DNA of 64,000 nucleotides from Paragyromitra xinjiangensis (taxonomy: Eukaryota; Ascomycota; Pezizomycetes; Pezizales; Discinaceae): positions 1,116,001 to 1,180,000 of the forward strand of contig JBCAMK010000021.1 in NCBI GenBank assembly GCA_038503065.1, written 5' to 3'. The notes beneath the pieces were generated by a model. It was not told the origin of the DNA. It did no database searches and saw only the letters and a list, made by a program, of their open reading frames with translations. Below, piece by piece: positions 1 to 13,814 of the stretch (positions are counted from its first letter, which is position 1; each line of letters begins with the position of its first letter). The position numbers and the translations under genes were made by a program.

Positions 1-2449
1 CTTCGATCTAGGCGTCACCCCGTAATTCATTATCCCTGGGTCTGAGCACGGCCCTTAAGTGCCCCTGAGGGATCATGTTAATCTAACTCCCGGGGATATG
101 GCCGAAGTGAAGCGCTTTACACGACACTCGTGCGCCAATACCTCTCTTTACGCGTATCAGCTTCAGCGAGTACCCACCAAGGTACAAAGAGGGGCAATTA
201 TGAACGATTCGACACCAATAGCTTTGTGGATCTGCGATCATTACTTATTTTATGTCCGCTGCAAAGCTTTAGTATCCTCTAAATCCCCCATCAAGCCACT
301 CAGTCGTAGCTTACGAGGTTGTAATATCGAGTGATAGTATGTGATCAGAACCTCCCCACAGTCACAGCCCGTGAAGTGGAAGAGGGAAACCCCAACCCCA
401 AGAACTAGACTATTAAGATAGATTTATTCTTAATGCTACCAGCTACCCGCCAGTTTATTAGAGCATGGGACCAGAACAAGAGATACCTACTAGCACTCAT
501 CCGGGCCATCCCGCTCACCCAATCCCGATATCTGCAGATGGCCTCACTACCCCGAATATTCACACCATCTGCAAAGCCTCACGTCGGCGACGCCCACCTA
601 GACACCGCTGATGAGCTCCTCCGGTTCATCCAAACTCCAGCCCTGATACGCCACCTTGCGCACTGAGGAGTCGAACCACCGCTTAATCCCACTTCGGAAC
701 CCCACCTCGGAACCCGCCTACATCCAACAGCTCAACCGACGACAACTCGCCTTCTACACCCCTGCCCCAGAAACCCCTGCTCGGACTTGTTTCAACTTAT
801 AATAAACCCAGGGAACTTATTACCACATATAACTTACCTATATACCCCCGATATCGATAACTTAAAGGAATACCATATTCACACATCTTCAACCAAATCC
901 GATAATACTCGCAGCCTAGCGATAAACGAGACATCCCGCCCCCAGATTCGATCTTAGGTACCTCTCGGAATGATATCATTGGAATCGATCTTACGATCCT
1001 ACAACTACACATGGTTGCTCCAAATCGAGCCTATCCCCGGCCCGTCCTCACCCCAGAAGCTTCAAAGAATCAAAGTGCTACACAAAGCACAGGAAACCTA
1101 CACTAAGATGCAAGATATTACAAAAAACCCATCAAATATTTGGTAAGATTTAGCTAAATCTTGGTTTTTCATAAATCGGGTCCCCAAAGAAAGGAAGAGG
1201 AGCAGGAGGGGGGAGGGGGAGATCGTAACACCACATATGCGGAAACCTACATAGCATACCAGAAGATATTCCAACATAAAAATAATTCCCGTTACCCCGC
1301 AAAATATGCAAGGTACCTGTTCCAGATTTCCCCCACCCCCTTCTTGCCATGAGCTCAAATTCTGAGCCTTTCCCAAAAACTGAAAAATCTTGTCTTCGAT
1401 GATCTGTGGGATACACAAGAAAAAACCAAAAATTGCAAACCAGACCAAGCAGAAATGACCTCAACTTTTTTTTTTTCTTCCCTCCCTCCCCCTTTGCATG
1501 AAAACCACCGCACGCACGCCACAAAGAAGTGAAACATCACAAAAAGAATGAAACCTAACGCCTTACAGAAGGCGAAAAAGTTTCCATAGATATTCCCTCG
1601 ATTCTGGATCACATCATAATCCGCGCGTACATCCCGTCCTATGGCCAGTGCCTGCAGAGTTTTTCCTTCTGCATCTGCACTGCACGGGTAGGAGCAAGCC
1701 AAATATTATGTGAGACCACATATTTACTCTGAAGCACAGTAGCAGCGGCTCAAGATTCCTGCCTTGAACATCATAATAGCAGAGTTATATATACCAACGC
1801 TAGTCTCCTTCCGCAACACCCCGCCTACCGGTCAACCGTTCAACCGATCTCCGTCTCAATTGCAACGTCAAAATGAGGAGCTCCTCTCTCCTTTGCAGGA
1901 ACAAGGAGACAATCATCGGAGAAATTTTCTTCGCCGTGCCGCGCATATACTGGATCTATGCTAGGTCAGATCCTTCCGATCTGCCCGTCGGCAATTGCGA
2001 GTGTATGTATCAAGGATCCCTACTCGAATGAGTAAATATGGACTCAATATCAAGGAAATTCGCAACCGGAGACCACCGAAGACTACAATCCCTGCTACTC
2101 ATATTTCTAGAGCTTCTAGAGTTTGTCCTCAAACTTAAACTTATATTACGTATTTCAGTTTTGCCGCCCTAATCTACCGGCGTTTTATTTTATTTTATTT
2201 CATTTTTGTTCCTCCATCGCAGAAGAGCATCCTCCCTTTCCTCCCGCTTCTTTAGTTTAGCGATCAAATTATTAGCTTTCTAAAACAGCCTCGTACCAAA
2301 ACAGGCGCCAGTGACGATAATTGCCACAAGGGGTGCGAAAACGCCCAGTACGCTATTTAGCGGGTAGTACCCGCTATAAAAGTCGCCAAGAAACGGCCCT
2401 GACGATCCTCCACAAGTTATCTCCGACCCCAAACTCCCCCAGAAACATG
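1..2449. other. Left-edge region without a supported gene
   Basis: No gene can be supported here. The longest reading frames (for example 433-666 plus, 77 codons, and three overlapping minus frames at 1098-1702) show no recognisable family. They are low-complexity or are crossed by stops in every plausible splice combination. The right end (about 2160-2449) presumably holds the 3' UTR of the arrestin-like gene that ends at 2450. Confidence 0.5.
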
Positions 2450-5409
2450 CTAAATCAGACTACCATGTTGCATTGGATTACCCGCCTCTCTAGAATCCCC
2501 TCTAGCAGCTCTAGGGCCGTTAGCGATTGCCGAAACAACACTAGACCTTCTCCTTTCGGCATCTCTATATTGCTTCTGCTGCTCTTCGCGAATCTCTTTT
2601 TCTTGCTTGGGACCCATTCCAGCAGCCCACGGGTCCCCCGGCCCTAGACCAGGCACATCAATATTAAGTTTTCGGGGGTCGTCTAGAGTGATCCTTCTTT
2701 TTCTTTGGTTAGGGTCCGGTTGCCTATTCTGTCTACGGGTTGAGTCTTTCCTTTCAACCGAAGTGGTGGCCTTGTCATCAAGCCCGTGGATTAATATCCC
2801 TGAGTTACGACCGCTAGAAGAGTGTCTTTTAGGAGCGAGGTCGTGGCTACTGTGCTTGTAGCTGTATTTGTGCCTAAATGAGCCATTGCGCTCTGGGATT
2901 AGTGCATTCTCCCTAGGTGCCGCAAATGCGCGGCCAGAGGTATTATACCCGGCCTCGGTACCATATTTTTCCCCGAAAGCCTCGGCAACCTGGGGGAGGT
3001 GATTAGGCATTATGTCGAGCGAGTTCTACGCAAGTCAAGCCGAATATGGCGTCAATATAAAAGCAAAGAATAGAAAAGGAATATTGCAAACCATATGGAT
3101 AATAGTCAAAGGAAGTTGAACCCGTATGGTTCTTCTAAGATGATAGAAGGGGATATTAGTATCCAAGGCATCTACATAGTATCAGAGAGCAAGGTACACA
3201 CGCTGCACGTGTGCAAACTGCAACATCCACAAAATACTTGACCTCAAAAAACCTACCCATCTTGACAGATAGTTGGTTTCTAGGGATATCGATCTCGCAA
3301 GTCATAACGTCTAGTTGACTGCCCTTGACACCCCTCCAGCGTGTTCCAACATTTACCTCAGAAGCCGCAAGTGTCTTCCTTTCGATCCAGTTCGGCACTC
3401 TCAGATGCCCAGCCGACTTATTTTCCGCCAAAGCCACGGTCTGCGCACAAAAATTCCATTGAGCAGGGCTTTCATCTCGAAAAAAAAATTCACCAAAAAA
3501 AAAAAAGAAATGAGAAAAAGCAATTCCCGACAACGAGATGAAAGAAAAAATGACCCACATTTTTATAAGCTAGTATATGCCGTCTCAATTTCAATCGGAT
3601 GGTGTTAACCCTCCTACGTGTATTGTTCACGATGTTCACATCAACATACGCAACGGCTCCGGAGACCCATACAGCGCGGTGTAACCCTGCCGTGACCTTC
3701 AACGTGTCGTGCCCTCCCCACCTTAACGCACCTTCTTCCGTCGCCAGTAGCGGTATGTCCAATGGTAGCAAGGCTCTCTCTGGGTCTAAGGCAGAGATCA
3801 CGCGGATGTCCCTGCAACAACGGATTATGCTTTTGATCCCATTGACCATAATCATTACGGTCCTATGATTTAAAATTCAGCCCCGCATTGGTTACTTCCC
3901 CCTTGCTCTCATGCATTCCTTTTGATCATGCCTCCTCTCTAAAGAAAGAAGAAAATATTTCAAACGCAAGGCTAGAATTTTTTCTCATACCCATGAATAA
4001 CGTATCTGATTCGAGCCCTCACAGACTGGAACGGCCCTGGGCCAACATTGAGCGGTAGGTTTAAACGAAAAGGGATAAAAGACCGGGACGGTTTCACTTT
4101 CCAGAAAGCCTTCTGGTCAAAATCTGTGGCAAGAAGTATAGCTGGTGGCGGTGGATGATCATCGTCGATAAGTTCGCAAGCGATGCTCATAAAAATAGTC
4201 TTGCGAGAAAACGAAAGTTCTGCAGATCAGATGAACATAATCAGGAAAAAACAACTAAAGGAAATGTGGAGAATATAGGGATACTTTCCTTCAACACCAA
4301 TGATATCAATTCCCACCCGCCCCAATCTGATATCATCCAAACGTGTTCCCCGGATATGGATATTGAGTCTACCATCTACACAACCACCACCAACATATAG
4401 TGGAGACATAGTAGCCACGTTCATAGTTATCCTGGGGCTAAATATTACTGGGTAATCCAATAACTCCAATGGAGCCATCGGACGAACAAATGTCTTGGCA
4501 ATGGGAGGAGGATTCGTTTCCTCTGCAGGGGCAATTTCTTCGTCAGAATTTCTAAGAAGTGTGCGACCTGTTGCCGTGTTGCCGTGGTTACGGCGGTTTT
4601 CTCGGCTTGATCGGCCGGTTCCGAACCGGTTCGTGTAACGCGTTGACTGCTGGAGAGGCGTCGGTGAGCGGTCCATAATGTTTTCTGGGGGAACCGCCAA
4701 CCGCTCAGAGGCTTCTTTGATGTCGTCCAACGGGAAGACTCCGCGATTGAATGTGTCGTCAAGATTAGGAACGTCGATCATATAGTCAAGATCTACAGGC
4801 ATTGCGTGACCGAATGATGCCCGATGACCGATATTGGATGGTTGATCCTGCTGTGGCGGAGCATCTGGCGGCAAGCCGAATCAGATACTCGGGCCAAGCA
4901 TACTGTCTAGTGGAACGAGGCAACTCACCCGAACGAATTGATACAGTACCACCTGACTCATTTAAAGCCATAGGCCTTCGGCGAGCAGAATCTGAAATTT
5001 ATTAGGAGACAAGAAGCAGATATGAACAGTAACCTGCAGTCTTACTAGAATAATATCTTTGACGGGATGATTGCAATTGGCGAGCCTGGTTATCAGTTCG
5101 AGGCTGACCTGACCACGTCCCAGTTCCACCACGAATGATCTTTGGTGAAGCTTTAGCTTCACCTTTTACTCAAAGTAAGCTGTAAGCTCCACAAAGAAGA
5201 ATTCCGTGAGGCGAACCTGGAGGAGATTGGATAATCACTCTCAGCCCTGCCAGCGTAGAGTTGTTTTCCTTTCAGTTACGATATTGACGTGACCAGATGT
5301 ACGACATATCCGTACCTTGATGTGCCAGAGCTTCAGATGAACTTGATCCTGGTTCAACCTCAGTAAGGAGAGGGGAAGGCTGAGGAACAAACGCTCGGCT
5401 CTGGTTCAT
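2450..5409 (-). CDS. Arrestin domain-containing protein (alpha-arrestin family), 9 exons
   Basis: Alpha-arrestins are cytosolic adaptors that link membrane cargo to ubiquitin ligases for endocytosis. My model joins nine exons: 5409-5316, 5162-5046, 4991-4929, 4864-4289, 4219-3991, 3862-3559, 3440-3202, 3134-3092 and 3025-2450. It gives about 746 residues in one frame. The first ~220 residues look disordered. The arrestin N-domain follows (SPLYVGG, VDGRLNIHIRGTRLDDIRLG, ACELIDDDHPPPP), then the C-domain (DPERALLP, VDVNIVNN, RFFEVKYFVDV, TIRVQLPLTIIHMNSLD), then a charged tail. I see no PPxY motif, which is unusual for a ligase adaptor. The intron at 4288-4220 starts with GA where GT is expected, although an upstream GT gives an in-frame product lacking three residues. 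The first-exon start and the exon 2 acceptor are the least certain parts. The gene is divergent from kapC. Confidence 0.87.
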
Positions 5410-7113
5410 CAATCAATCATGTGAGCTATGGGGACGCCAGGGAAGCGTGGGATGATTGCGCATCAAAATTCGCGTCCCAAGGCTTTGGTTGGGGGAAGAG
5501 TGATTTTTATGTACCTCTGGTGACGAAGACGACATATACGACTACCTACGGGCACTAGGAGATGGGGGACGATGCGGACGTGGGGGGGGGGCGTGGGAGG
5601 TGATGACGAGCTTGAGGTGTGGGGGAGGGAACAATTGGGGTGGAAAAGAAGCACAAAAGAAGGGGAAGGTTTTACAACTAGGGGGGGTGGGCGACGACAG
5701 ACAACGTTGAACGTGGAAAGACCCTGGATGGTGAAGAATTCTAAAACAGAGAGAATTTGAGAGTTATCTACGGGAAGTAATTTAGACGCAGGTGTGGTGT
5801 ACGCGCGTAGAGTAGAGTACATAGTCTGGGAAAAAAAGGAAACGAATAGGAAAAACGCTCCCCGCGGAGAAGCAAAGAAAGGGCGAGAAGGCAGATCGAG
5901 ATGAAACCTCTGCCCGTTGCGTTGCATCACACGGCCTCAGCCGGGCAGACAGCCGCACCCTGTGCAGGATGGAAACTGAGACGACAGAAAAATGCGGGGA
6001 AAGATCCTGGCTTAATACAGGAGCAGCTCCCATGGGTCAATATTTTTAGGGTAAACCCTATTTCAATTGAAATTGGCCCCTGGAAATATCGTGTCGACTC
6101 GCAGATCCACGAGTTTCAGGGGCGGCTCTGCTGGTCCAGCTTGGACAAGGTTTGGGTTGATTTCTGAGTCGGGTCCAGGGAACCGGGACTAACCAGTGGA
6201 GGGCTGGCGAGCGGAGACTGCAGTGTGCACCCTGCCCGCCAATTTTTCAAACAGCATGAAAGTGGCATCCAGCATCTGCGCGGAACAGAAAGAAGGCCTT
6301 GCGTCCCTTGAAGCAAATTTTTTTTAGCTAGTATCGGAGGTGGCCGTCGCTCGTGACCCTGCCAGACCTGACAAGGCTAAATTGGCCAATCAGAGCAGCA
6401 GAGCTCGCATTTTACCGGAAGCGTTTGCCGTTTTCTGTTGCCCGTGTTTTCCATCCATGTGGTCGGCGACGACGCCTGGGGTGTGTGGTCACTTGGTGTG
6501 TGGCACGACGTGGTTGCAGCGAGTGATGGCAGTGGATAGGGTGCTGGATCATGACGCTGGCAGATGAATCTTTCTGGTAGAGATTCCTTCTCCTCGATAC
6601 TGAGTGAGACTCAACCAGCATTTTCTTCTTTCTTTCAGCACCTTCTGACTCGGTCCAGGCTGGTGGTGTAGTGTCGTATGTGCCAATTGTTGCCCCAGAT
6701 CGTTTTTTGGTTGCTTTTTGCTGAGGTTTCGTTCCCAGAAATTTTGACTTTTTATGTTTGCGCTGCTGCCCGTGACCCCACGTTTTGCCGCTACCGAATT
6801 AGACTGGGTCAGTCTGCCAGTCTGCGAATTGAAATTGCAGCAGCGGTCCTTTTCCCCACTTTTTTTTCTCTCTGCACATCATCGTCGTTCCCCTGCTCCT
6901 GCCTTGGCCTGCTTGTCTTGATCCTTCTCGCCCAATTCCCTATCCCTATTGTTATTCCCTGCTCTCCATGTCTTTGTCTCCACCAACCATCACAACTTTC
7001 CCCCCGTCTCCAAAAAAGCTTCATAACCACCTTCCATCTACCTCCTTCACCTTCTGACTCTTTTCCCATCGAGCAGCAAGCCAACTAGCATCTTCGAATC
7101 GAAATCATTCACA
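5410..7113. promoter_or_regulatory. Divergent intergenic region between the arrestin-like gene and kapC
   Basis: This 1.7-kb region separates two genes transcribed away from each other, so it should hold both promoters. A CCAAT box in a good context (TTGGCCAATCAG) lies at 6386-6390. Pyrimidine-rich tracts at about 6840-7080 resemble a fungal 5' leader just before the kapC start. Frames inside it, such as 6678-7088, are C/T-rich and look like leader sequence rather than genes. Confidence 0.55.
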
Positions 7114-8357
7114 ATGGCCGCCGCTGTCAAGACCTCTCCTCCGCATTCCTCGGCTTCCTCTGCCTCTTCGCCCGAGGCTACCACGGCGGAGCAGGCCCAG
7201 TTTCCGACTCAGAAGAGGAAGGGTGGAAGAAAGCCTGTGTATGCAACCCAGGAAGAGAGGAAGATGAGAAATAGAGCTGCTCAGGCTGGTAAGTGGTTTC
7301 GTTCTTATCTTTATACGCTGGTCCATGAGCAGCAGTTGGCTACCCAGTTCCGATGTGTCATCGGAAGTGTGGGTCTGCATTTATTTTGACATTTCCATTG
7401 ACACATAAAAATAGCGTTCCGTGAAAGACGAACTGAGTACATCAAGCATCTCGAAGCAACTATCAAGCATCATGAAGAAACCTTATCCAGTCTCCAGCAA
7501 TCATCACGCAACGCTGCTGATGAGGTGCTTATGCTCCGGTACAAAAACTCATTGCTAGAAAGGATATTACTTGAGAAGGGCATCGATGTTACCGCTGAGT
7601 TGCGAGCTTTTGCACAATATGACGACACCAGTAGGGCAGCACCTGCACCACCACAACCAATGCCTCAAGCTATCCCTCGCCAACAACAACCAATCCAGCA
7701 ACATCCCGCACTACGACCTATGCATGGGCCAATCATCCAAAAGCGTCCATCCATCAACCCCCCTCCTGATGCTCTCTACATTAAGACCAGTCCCCTGCTT
7801 AGGCCAACCCACTCACGGACATCTTCGCCATCCATCGCCATCCCAACGCCTCCAGACCAATCAGCATTTCAGATGCCCCAGAGCGTAGTCACGACTCCTA
7901 CTGCTCCTCAAGATTTTCCACACCCAGGAATACCAATGGGTCAATCATTTTATCCTTCACCATTCCAATCACATATGGAAGAGCTCGGCAAGCTACCCCG
8001 TGTACTTCCCATCCTTCAATTTTCTGTTATGAAAGAGCCCGGCCATCCTAGATTGATTGATGTGTGTCCGTAGACCAGGAATACGATGCGGAACTCCTAG
8101 AGAGTAACAACGACGATACGCAAGAGTCCCTTGACGCCGATAGTCAGACTCCCGGCACTCCGGTGAATGATATGGGTAATTGCATGGGCATGCCGCAGCA
8201 GCCTCAGCAGCAACACCAACAAGGAATCTACAGTAATGTTAGACACTTAGATTTCTCACTCGATTCGATGTTTGCTACAGACCCGACCCCGAATAGCGCA
8301 GGCGGTCTAACGGATGATATGGTGAGGCAGTATAATATCCCGTTCGGTTTCAGATAA
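7114..8357 (+). CDS. kapC: AP-1-like bZIP transcription factor, KapC type
   Basis: This is a nuclear DNA-binding regulator. The three exons are 7114-7288, 7415-7999 and 8074-8357, with introns of 126 and 74 nt, giving 347 residues. The basic region at about residues 39-66 reads RKPVYATQEERKMRNRAAQA, continuing into AFRERR across the first intron. NRAAQAAFR is the Pap1/Yap1-type (NxxAQxxFR) DNA-contact signature. A leucine zipper runs to about residue 110 (EYIKHLEATIKHHEETL, then LMLRYKNSLLERILLEKGID), and this stretch matches my memory of the Aspergillus KapC protein. The rest is Pro/Gln-rich and ends in an acidic segment with short Gln runs, as in an activation domain. The start has a good context (CACAATGG). 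I see no Yap1-like cysteine-rich redox domain, so this is not the oxidative-stress Yap1 orthologue. Confidence 0.94.
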
Positions 8358-11300
8358 GTACGGATCCGTATATGCATCAGGTGTGACATAGATATCAGGC
8401 AAGTAACCCCCTGGTCAATGATTATGATGGGGACTAGGCATCCTATTAATTATATTTATACAGTGGCTGGGTATCCTTTTGTGTTATATGAGCGTCAACG
8501 TATATTCTTTTCTTTATCTAGGGATTCTACCAGTGCTACCGCACTTTTCGGCAATTCTACGATCCTTCCAGTACAAAAATTTTCCTGCCGTATCGAGTAT
8601 CGACCTTCTTAATCTCGGGAGCTCTCCGTTTTTTACGGAACTGTACCATAATCTTTTGGCCGAAACTCTACCTTCGATTCAACTCGATTGACCCAGCGGC
8701 GGTGGTTGTTTCTATGTTATTTTATTGGAGGTGTTTCTTTATGGGTTGCCGACTGCAGGCTTTGGGGTGTTGCATGTTGCGAAAAAGGTGAAAGGCGTAT
8801 TTGGGTTTTCTTTTTCTTTTATTTTCTCCGGATTCATTGGATTTGATTTTTGGCGGAGATGGCGAACATTATCTGGAAAATGCACAAAAAAAGGGTGTTT
8901 TGATTTTTTGGGCCGAGACCTTGACTCTTTCTATTTTTTTTCCTTTTTGGCGGGATGAGCGAAAAAGTTATCCGTTTTATTTTTGCGCTGCAACTGTACC
9001 TATTGCTATTGTATTAAACCTGGGGTTGGGGATCTACATGTAGCTATACATGCATAAGATTTTTGAAGACATTCTTTCTTTCGGAGTTCGTCTACTTTAT
9101 CTTTTGATTTCCTTGGCCCGAATCTTCACTGCATTGGTCTTGCTTTACCTTGGGTGTTTGGTTGCCAATTTACGGAGATATTCTTAATATTTACAGTATA
9201 GCACAGGGACCCGATACAGCGGAGATACGAGGGAGAGAACAGACGATGGAGGATATAAAGAGTAGGTGGACGGGTATTAGGTTCGGGCTGGGTCGAAAAC
9301 GATCGATTTCCATCTAGGGAGGGCTGGGAGGAGTGGGAAGAGAATGTAAAAGTGGCAGGGAGGGAGGTAGAGAGGATGACGGGATGGATAGAAGAAAAGG
9401 CGGAGGTCAAGCAGGGGAGAGTTTAAATCATCGATGAAGAGGGGAATCAGAATCGTCAGGGGTGGAAGGGGAGGTGTGTCTGGGAGGATGTCAACCAATG
9501 GAACTCGAACGTGCTGGACCATGAAATATCACTCGCAGTCGATCTTCGGCAAGAATCTTCGAGTAGATGGAGACTGTCGGGCGGCCAAATTAGCTGACAC
9601 GGAAGTTGGTAGTAAGAGATACATAGTCGAGCTCTTGAGGTGATGAATTAATGGGGATGGCAGGGGGAAAGTCAATAATTCTTTCTCGCCGTAAAGACTA
9701 TCATTGCTTGCGGCCTATTAAAGTTTTGATTTGAGGTTTCGTAAGAAGCGAGCTTGTTCTCTTGAGTTTCTAGCTTATTGGCATGTCCAGGGAAGGGAAG
9801 CGATATTTAGGATGATATTTATGTACTGTTCCCTTTACTTTATTAACCCCGAGAGTAAACGTTTGAGGAGAAGGTATTAACTCTAGTTAAAAGTGATGGT
9901 GTAACTTCTAAAGTTTCTGACAATATTAGCCCCCACGTATCCGTATTTCTTGGGGTTGTCGCGACGTTTTTGATTGCAAGTTTTTCATAGAACGGCGGAT
10001 CATCTTATGATCGCCATACAATCATCTAAGATGCAGTATGATCTAACATCGACTACTTAAATCAAGAAACAGCCATCCATCGTGGCAAACGGCCATCCTG
10101 GACGCCAAATGCGACCAAGAGTGACTCTCAGTGACGCAACAAACAATCCATGGCACGCCAGAAGAGAAAGTGAAATCACAATGTTTCAGAATCCCTAATA
10201 GGGACGCTCTTAACGAAGACTCGTCCTTGATGGGGGGTTTTTTTATCTATAACAGTCCGTGCGCCTAGGCTAAACCTTATCTCGCGGGTTGTCACGTAAT
10301 TATCTCCGCGGGCCCCAAAGCCCTACAAGCAGGGCGCCGGCGGCGAGGACAGAAACGTATTCATGTCGCATCTTATTCATCTCCTACCTATCGATGACGA
10401 TCTGGCTGAGCGCCACATAGCTGATCGGATTACTTTCATGAGGAAGCCGCATTTCGGGTTCCGGAACGGCTCTTCTCCGCATGACCCGGACATCATTCAT
10501 TGCGTGCTAGTCTCTGGGGAGTTATTGTTTCTAGGGACTTATTTGTGCCAGGTCCTTGAGGAGGTTCAGAATGGGGGGAGTTACGGTGCCACGTAATGTG
10601 ATATGAACGTCTTCGATCATTAGGGTATGTCTGGCCTGTAAAGGAGACGCTTTGTCTTTGTCATTGGACCTATGTAAATAGTACTGAAGAAATGTTGGTC
10701 CTGAATCATTGCCGGGAAATACCTTATCTCTCCTAGAATCGCTACGCACATGCTCCTGTCCTGGTCCTCAGCCACAGTTTTAGGCCTCCGTCATCCACTG
10801 CAGCTGTGGAGGCACCCCACTTGTCTTTGCCGGTGGTCGCTAATCTTGGATTCTTGACTTTTTGAGCTTGCTTGCCAGTGGTTTTACCCGCAGCTTGCTG
10901 TGCGACGTGGGTAGCTTTCCTGCAGGGTCGTCGTTTTTCACGTGCTAAACAGTTACAGTTGCAAGCCTTGAAGCACGCCTTAGAGGATGAATGCTAGTGA
11001 TGATAACGCGTGTATTCGCCGTTCTGGTAGGTATGGATTAGGGCAGCACTTTTAGATTGGTGCTGGAATCGAAGATCGATACTAACGGCAAAAATTGTTT
11101 ATTTCATGTGGTCTAGGCCGTGTGGTCAGTGTTGTGGAGAGTACAAGCGAAAATTTCGAAATCCATCTAGGGCCTCTGTGTTCTTTCAGCTCTTTGGGAT
11201 GACTGAGCTGCGGCTAAATATATACGTGAGGCAAATGCGATGATGTGGTAAGGTAGCTATAGTTAGCTTTCTCCTATCTCGAAGTACTTAATGAAGCACA

Positions 11301-13814
11301 AAGCTCTAAAGATCAGCTAGAGGCTGTATATTTCGATTCTAGGATAGCCGACGTAGTGGATCTTCGACAAATCTCGTGGGAGGCCGATATTGTGATAATT
11401 TTAATGGTGTTCAGTGTTTGATGCTCCATGTCGTCTGGGGTTAAGTTTGGATAATACTAAATCTACTAGGCGAAACTCAGAATTTCACAAATAGAGACAT
11501 TATTACTATTATTGGGACTTTCAGTTTCGCTATGCTTCAATAATATTAATTTGAGAGCACAGATTATAATCCTGAAGTAACGATCCTGGAATTGGGTTGT
11601 AGCAAATTCGGCACAGATTATCACTCGAATCTAGCAAATCAACCAATTGGTTAGCATATCAAACCCCTTTAGTAAGTATCAGCGCGATTGATACTTTAGG
11701 AGGCACCGTTTCCATACTTTCGAGACTATTTTGATATATTTTAGTGAAATACTGTGTTGGGTTGGGTTTGGCTGTATGCGTATTTCAGTACTTGCTTCGC
11801 TCACGTTAAGGTTCATTTTCCCACAGGTTTTGTTATGCTAGCTTTCGGAGACAAAAAACCGTGGCTTGATAGCCTTCACCTTGGAAAGTCCTTTCTGCCT
11901 CTGATAGTTTTTAATTTTCCCGACCCTGGCCCTGGTGACCTTGCTGAAGGTGAACTTACCCAATTGCTTCATTGCGCTCGTAGGGCCCGTTAAATAGTGG
12001 AATTGCGGGAAAGAGTTTTAGGGTTATGATAGCAGTATGATATAACAAGAAAAGGCTACCAACGAGAGGAGCGACTGAAAAATCGTAATGGTACTAAAAC
12101 CCTAACCCTGTCTACTGTGCCTTACATTCCTGTACTACGTCCGGGATTTAATGATTACTAACTAACTATTAACCATGCCTTCAATCCCCTTATTTTAAAC
12201 AACTTCACTCCATCATAGCATCTCCTTTTGGGACGATATTTCTTTCTCGGCGATAGTTGAAATAGTAGATATTAGTTTTGTTACTTTTCTGGGTTTCTTT
12301 TTGGGTTTTACAGCAGAAAGACTATGTGTTAAACCCCCGTAAGCCCTTTAGTAACCACAAGATCACTACTTCCCTTGAGCATCTGGGTTTAATAGACATT
12401 GGAGTGTGCTAGATGCCCCATTTACCGCTTTTGCCAAGAATAGTCGATGTTTGGTGTTGGTGGCTTTCGGTGCGGGGAGAATTTGCAATTTGTTACTCTT
12501 TCGTAGCCTCGAAGAGAAGTACACCTCGGAGACAACTCCCTTGACGCTGACACCAATGGGCGCGGCACATTGCTGGGATGTGTAGGGAATTATCTGCTAG
12601 GTGGTCACGAAAATTGGGAAGGTCTTAGAAGTGCTGAAGGTGACCTTGTATCGCGATAGTCACAAGTACTGCTATTAGAAAACGGAAAGGACGCTACAGG
12701 GAGTACACGAGTGGATTTGGTGGTTTTCTATCAGTATCATTTTGAGTTTAATATGTTTTTTAATGTTAATGAGATTATTCTCTGCTCTATTTTTCCTCTT
12801 TTCGAGACCTTCAATGTTTTGTTCAAGGTGAGAAACCACTAGATACATTGAAGGTTTCGATGTTTGCTCCCTTGCTTGATACGTGTTCTGTTGACACCCA
12901 GAGCTGACGGATGTGATTCACTCCGTAATGGCTCTATGGGGGGGGGGGGTAGGCCGAGGTTAGGAGCCAGTTTTCATTTTAGTGGTTGCTGTTCTCCCCG
13001 TTCACCCCAAGCCGACTTTCGTATACTTCCCTACTTACTAGTCTCTAGATTATTCTTGCTGATGGATCTATCTACTATTTACCTGTCGAGTTTTTCTTAG
13101 GTTGACCCAGGGGTAGCCCTGCAAAGATGACAGCTTTGACCTCCGACACAACTCGGTCGATCAAGTTCGTATATTCTCTACGTTTCTAATTTGCCCTTTG
13201 GAAAAGCTGGAGATCACGCTTATTGAACCTATCACTTTCCAACTGGGGCTTTCGATTGGGACGTAATGCACGCCGTCAGCTGGGTTTTCAAAGCAACGCT
13301 GTTTGTGCAGCTACGCACCTGTGAGGGAGGGAATATAACTTTGGGGACAATATGTACTTCCGCGTTTTTGAAATGAACGCTTATAAGATTTCACAGTGAC
13401 AGCGAGATCAATTACTCGAGATAGTTGCAGAAAAAAAGCTCACGAAGGTTGTTCAAACTGGTAGTTTTTGGTATATGTGTTTAATTTAATTAATGTACCC
13501 AAAGAAATGTAAAAAAAAGAAGATATATCTAGCTTAAAAACCCGTGCCACCAAATGTAAACCCCAGCGCCAGTCCAAAACGAAGCCTAGAAAAGGAAAGA
13601 AAGAGGACAGTAAAATATCGATGAACACACCAAGTGGTCCTCCTATACACTATGAACCCCCATGAACAGCCTGTCCCCACTAGCACCCGCCTAATGAAAT
13701 AAACAAATAAGTGAAAAAAAGACCCATCTCTACCAAAACGCCTTCACGGTACACTCCAAGTATCTATCCCAAAACCCCACCCCTGTAAACGTCTATCACA
13801 AAAGAAGGAAAAAA
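8358..13814. other. Gene-free intergenic stretch, 5.5 kb
   Basis: I see no gene here. Frames are short (80 codons or fewer), AT- or T-rich, and unlike any family. The first ~700 bases are T-rich and probably include the kapC 3' UTR. Short interstitial TTAGGG-like units near 12020 and 12100 are too few to matter. A run of ten or more G occurs near 12940. Confidence 0.5.

Noticed and set aside
433..666. 77-codon plus-strand frame near the left edge
   Set aside because: It looks mildly coding but has no family match and no supported neighbouring exon.
5463..5930. 155-codon minus-strand frame upstream of the arrestin gene
   Set aside because: It is driven by Ser/Pro and pyrimidine-run composition in a promoter region. 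It has no domain and is not linked to the arrestin frame.
6678..7088. 136-codon plus-strand frame ending 25 bases before the kapC start
   Set aside because: It is C/T-rich with no recognisable domain and matches a typical pyrimidine-rich leader. At most it could be a long upstream ORF.
12020..12112. Telomere-like TTAGGG/CCCTAA units, also near 63375
   Set aside because: Each spot has only one or two units, which is expected by chance and not an interstitial telomere.
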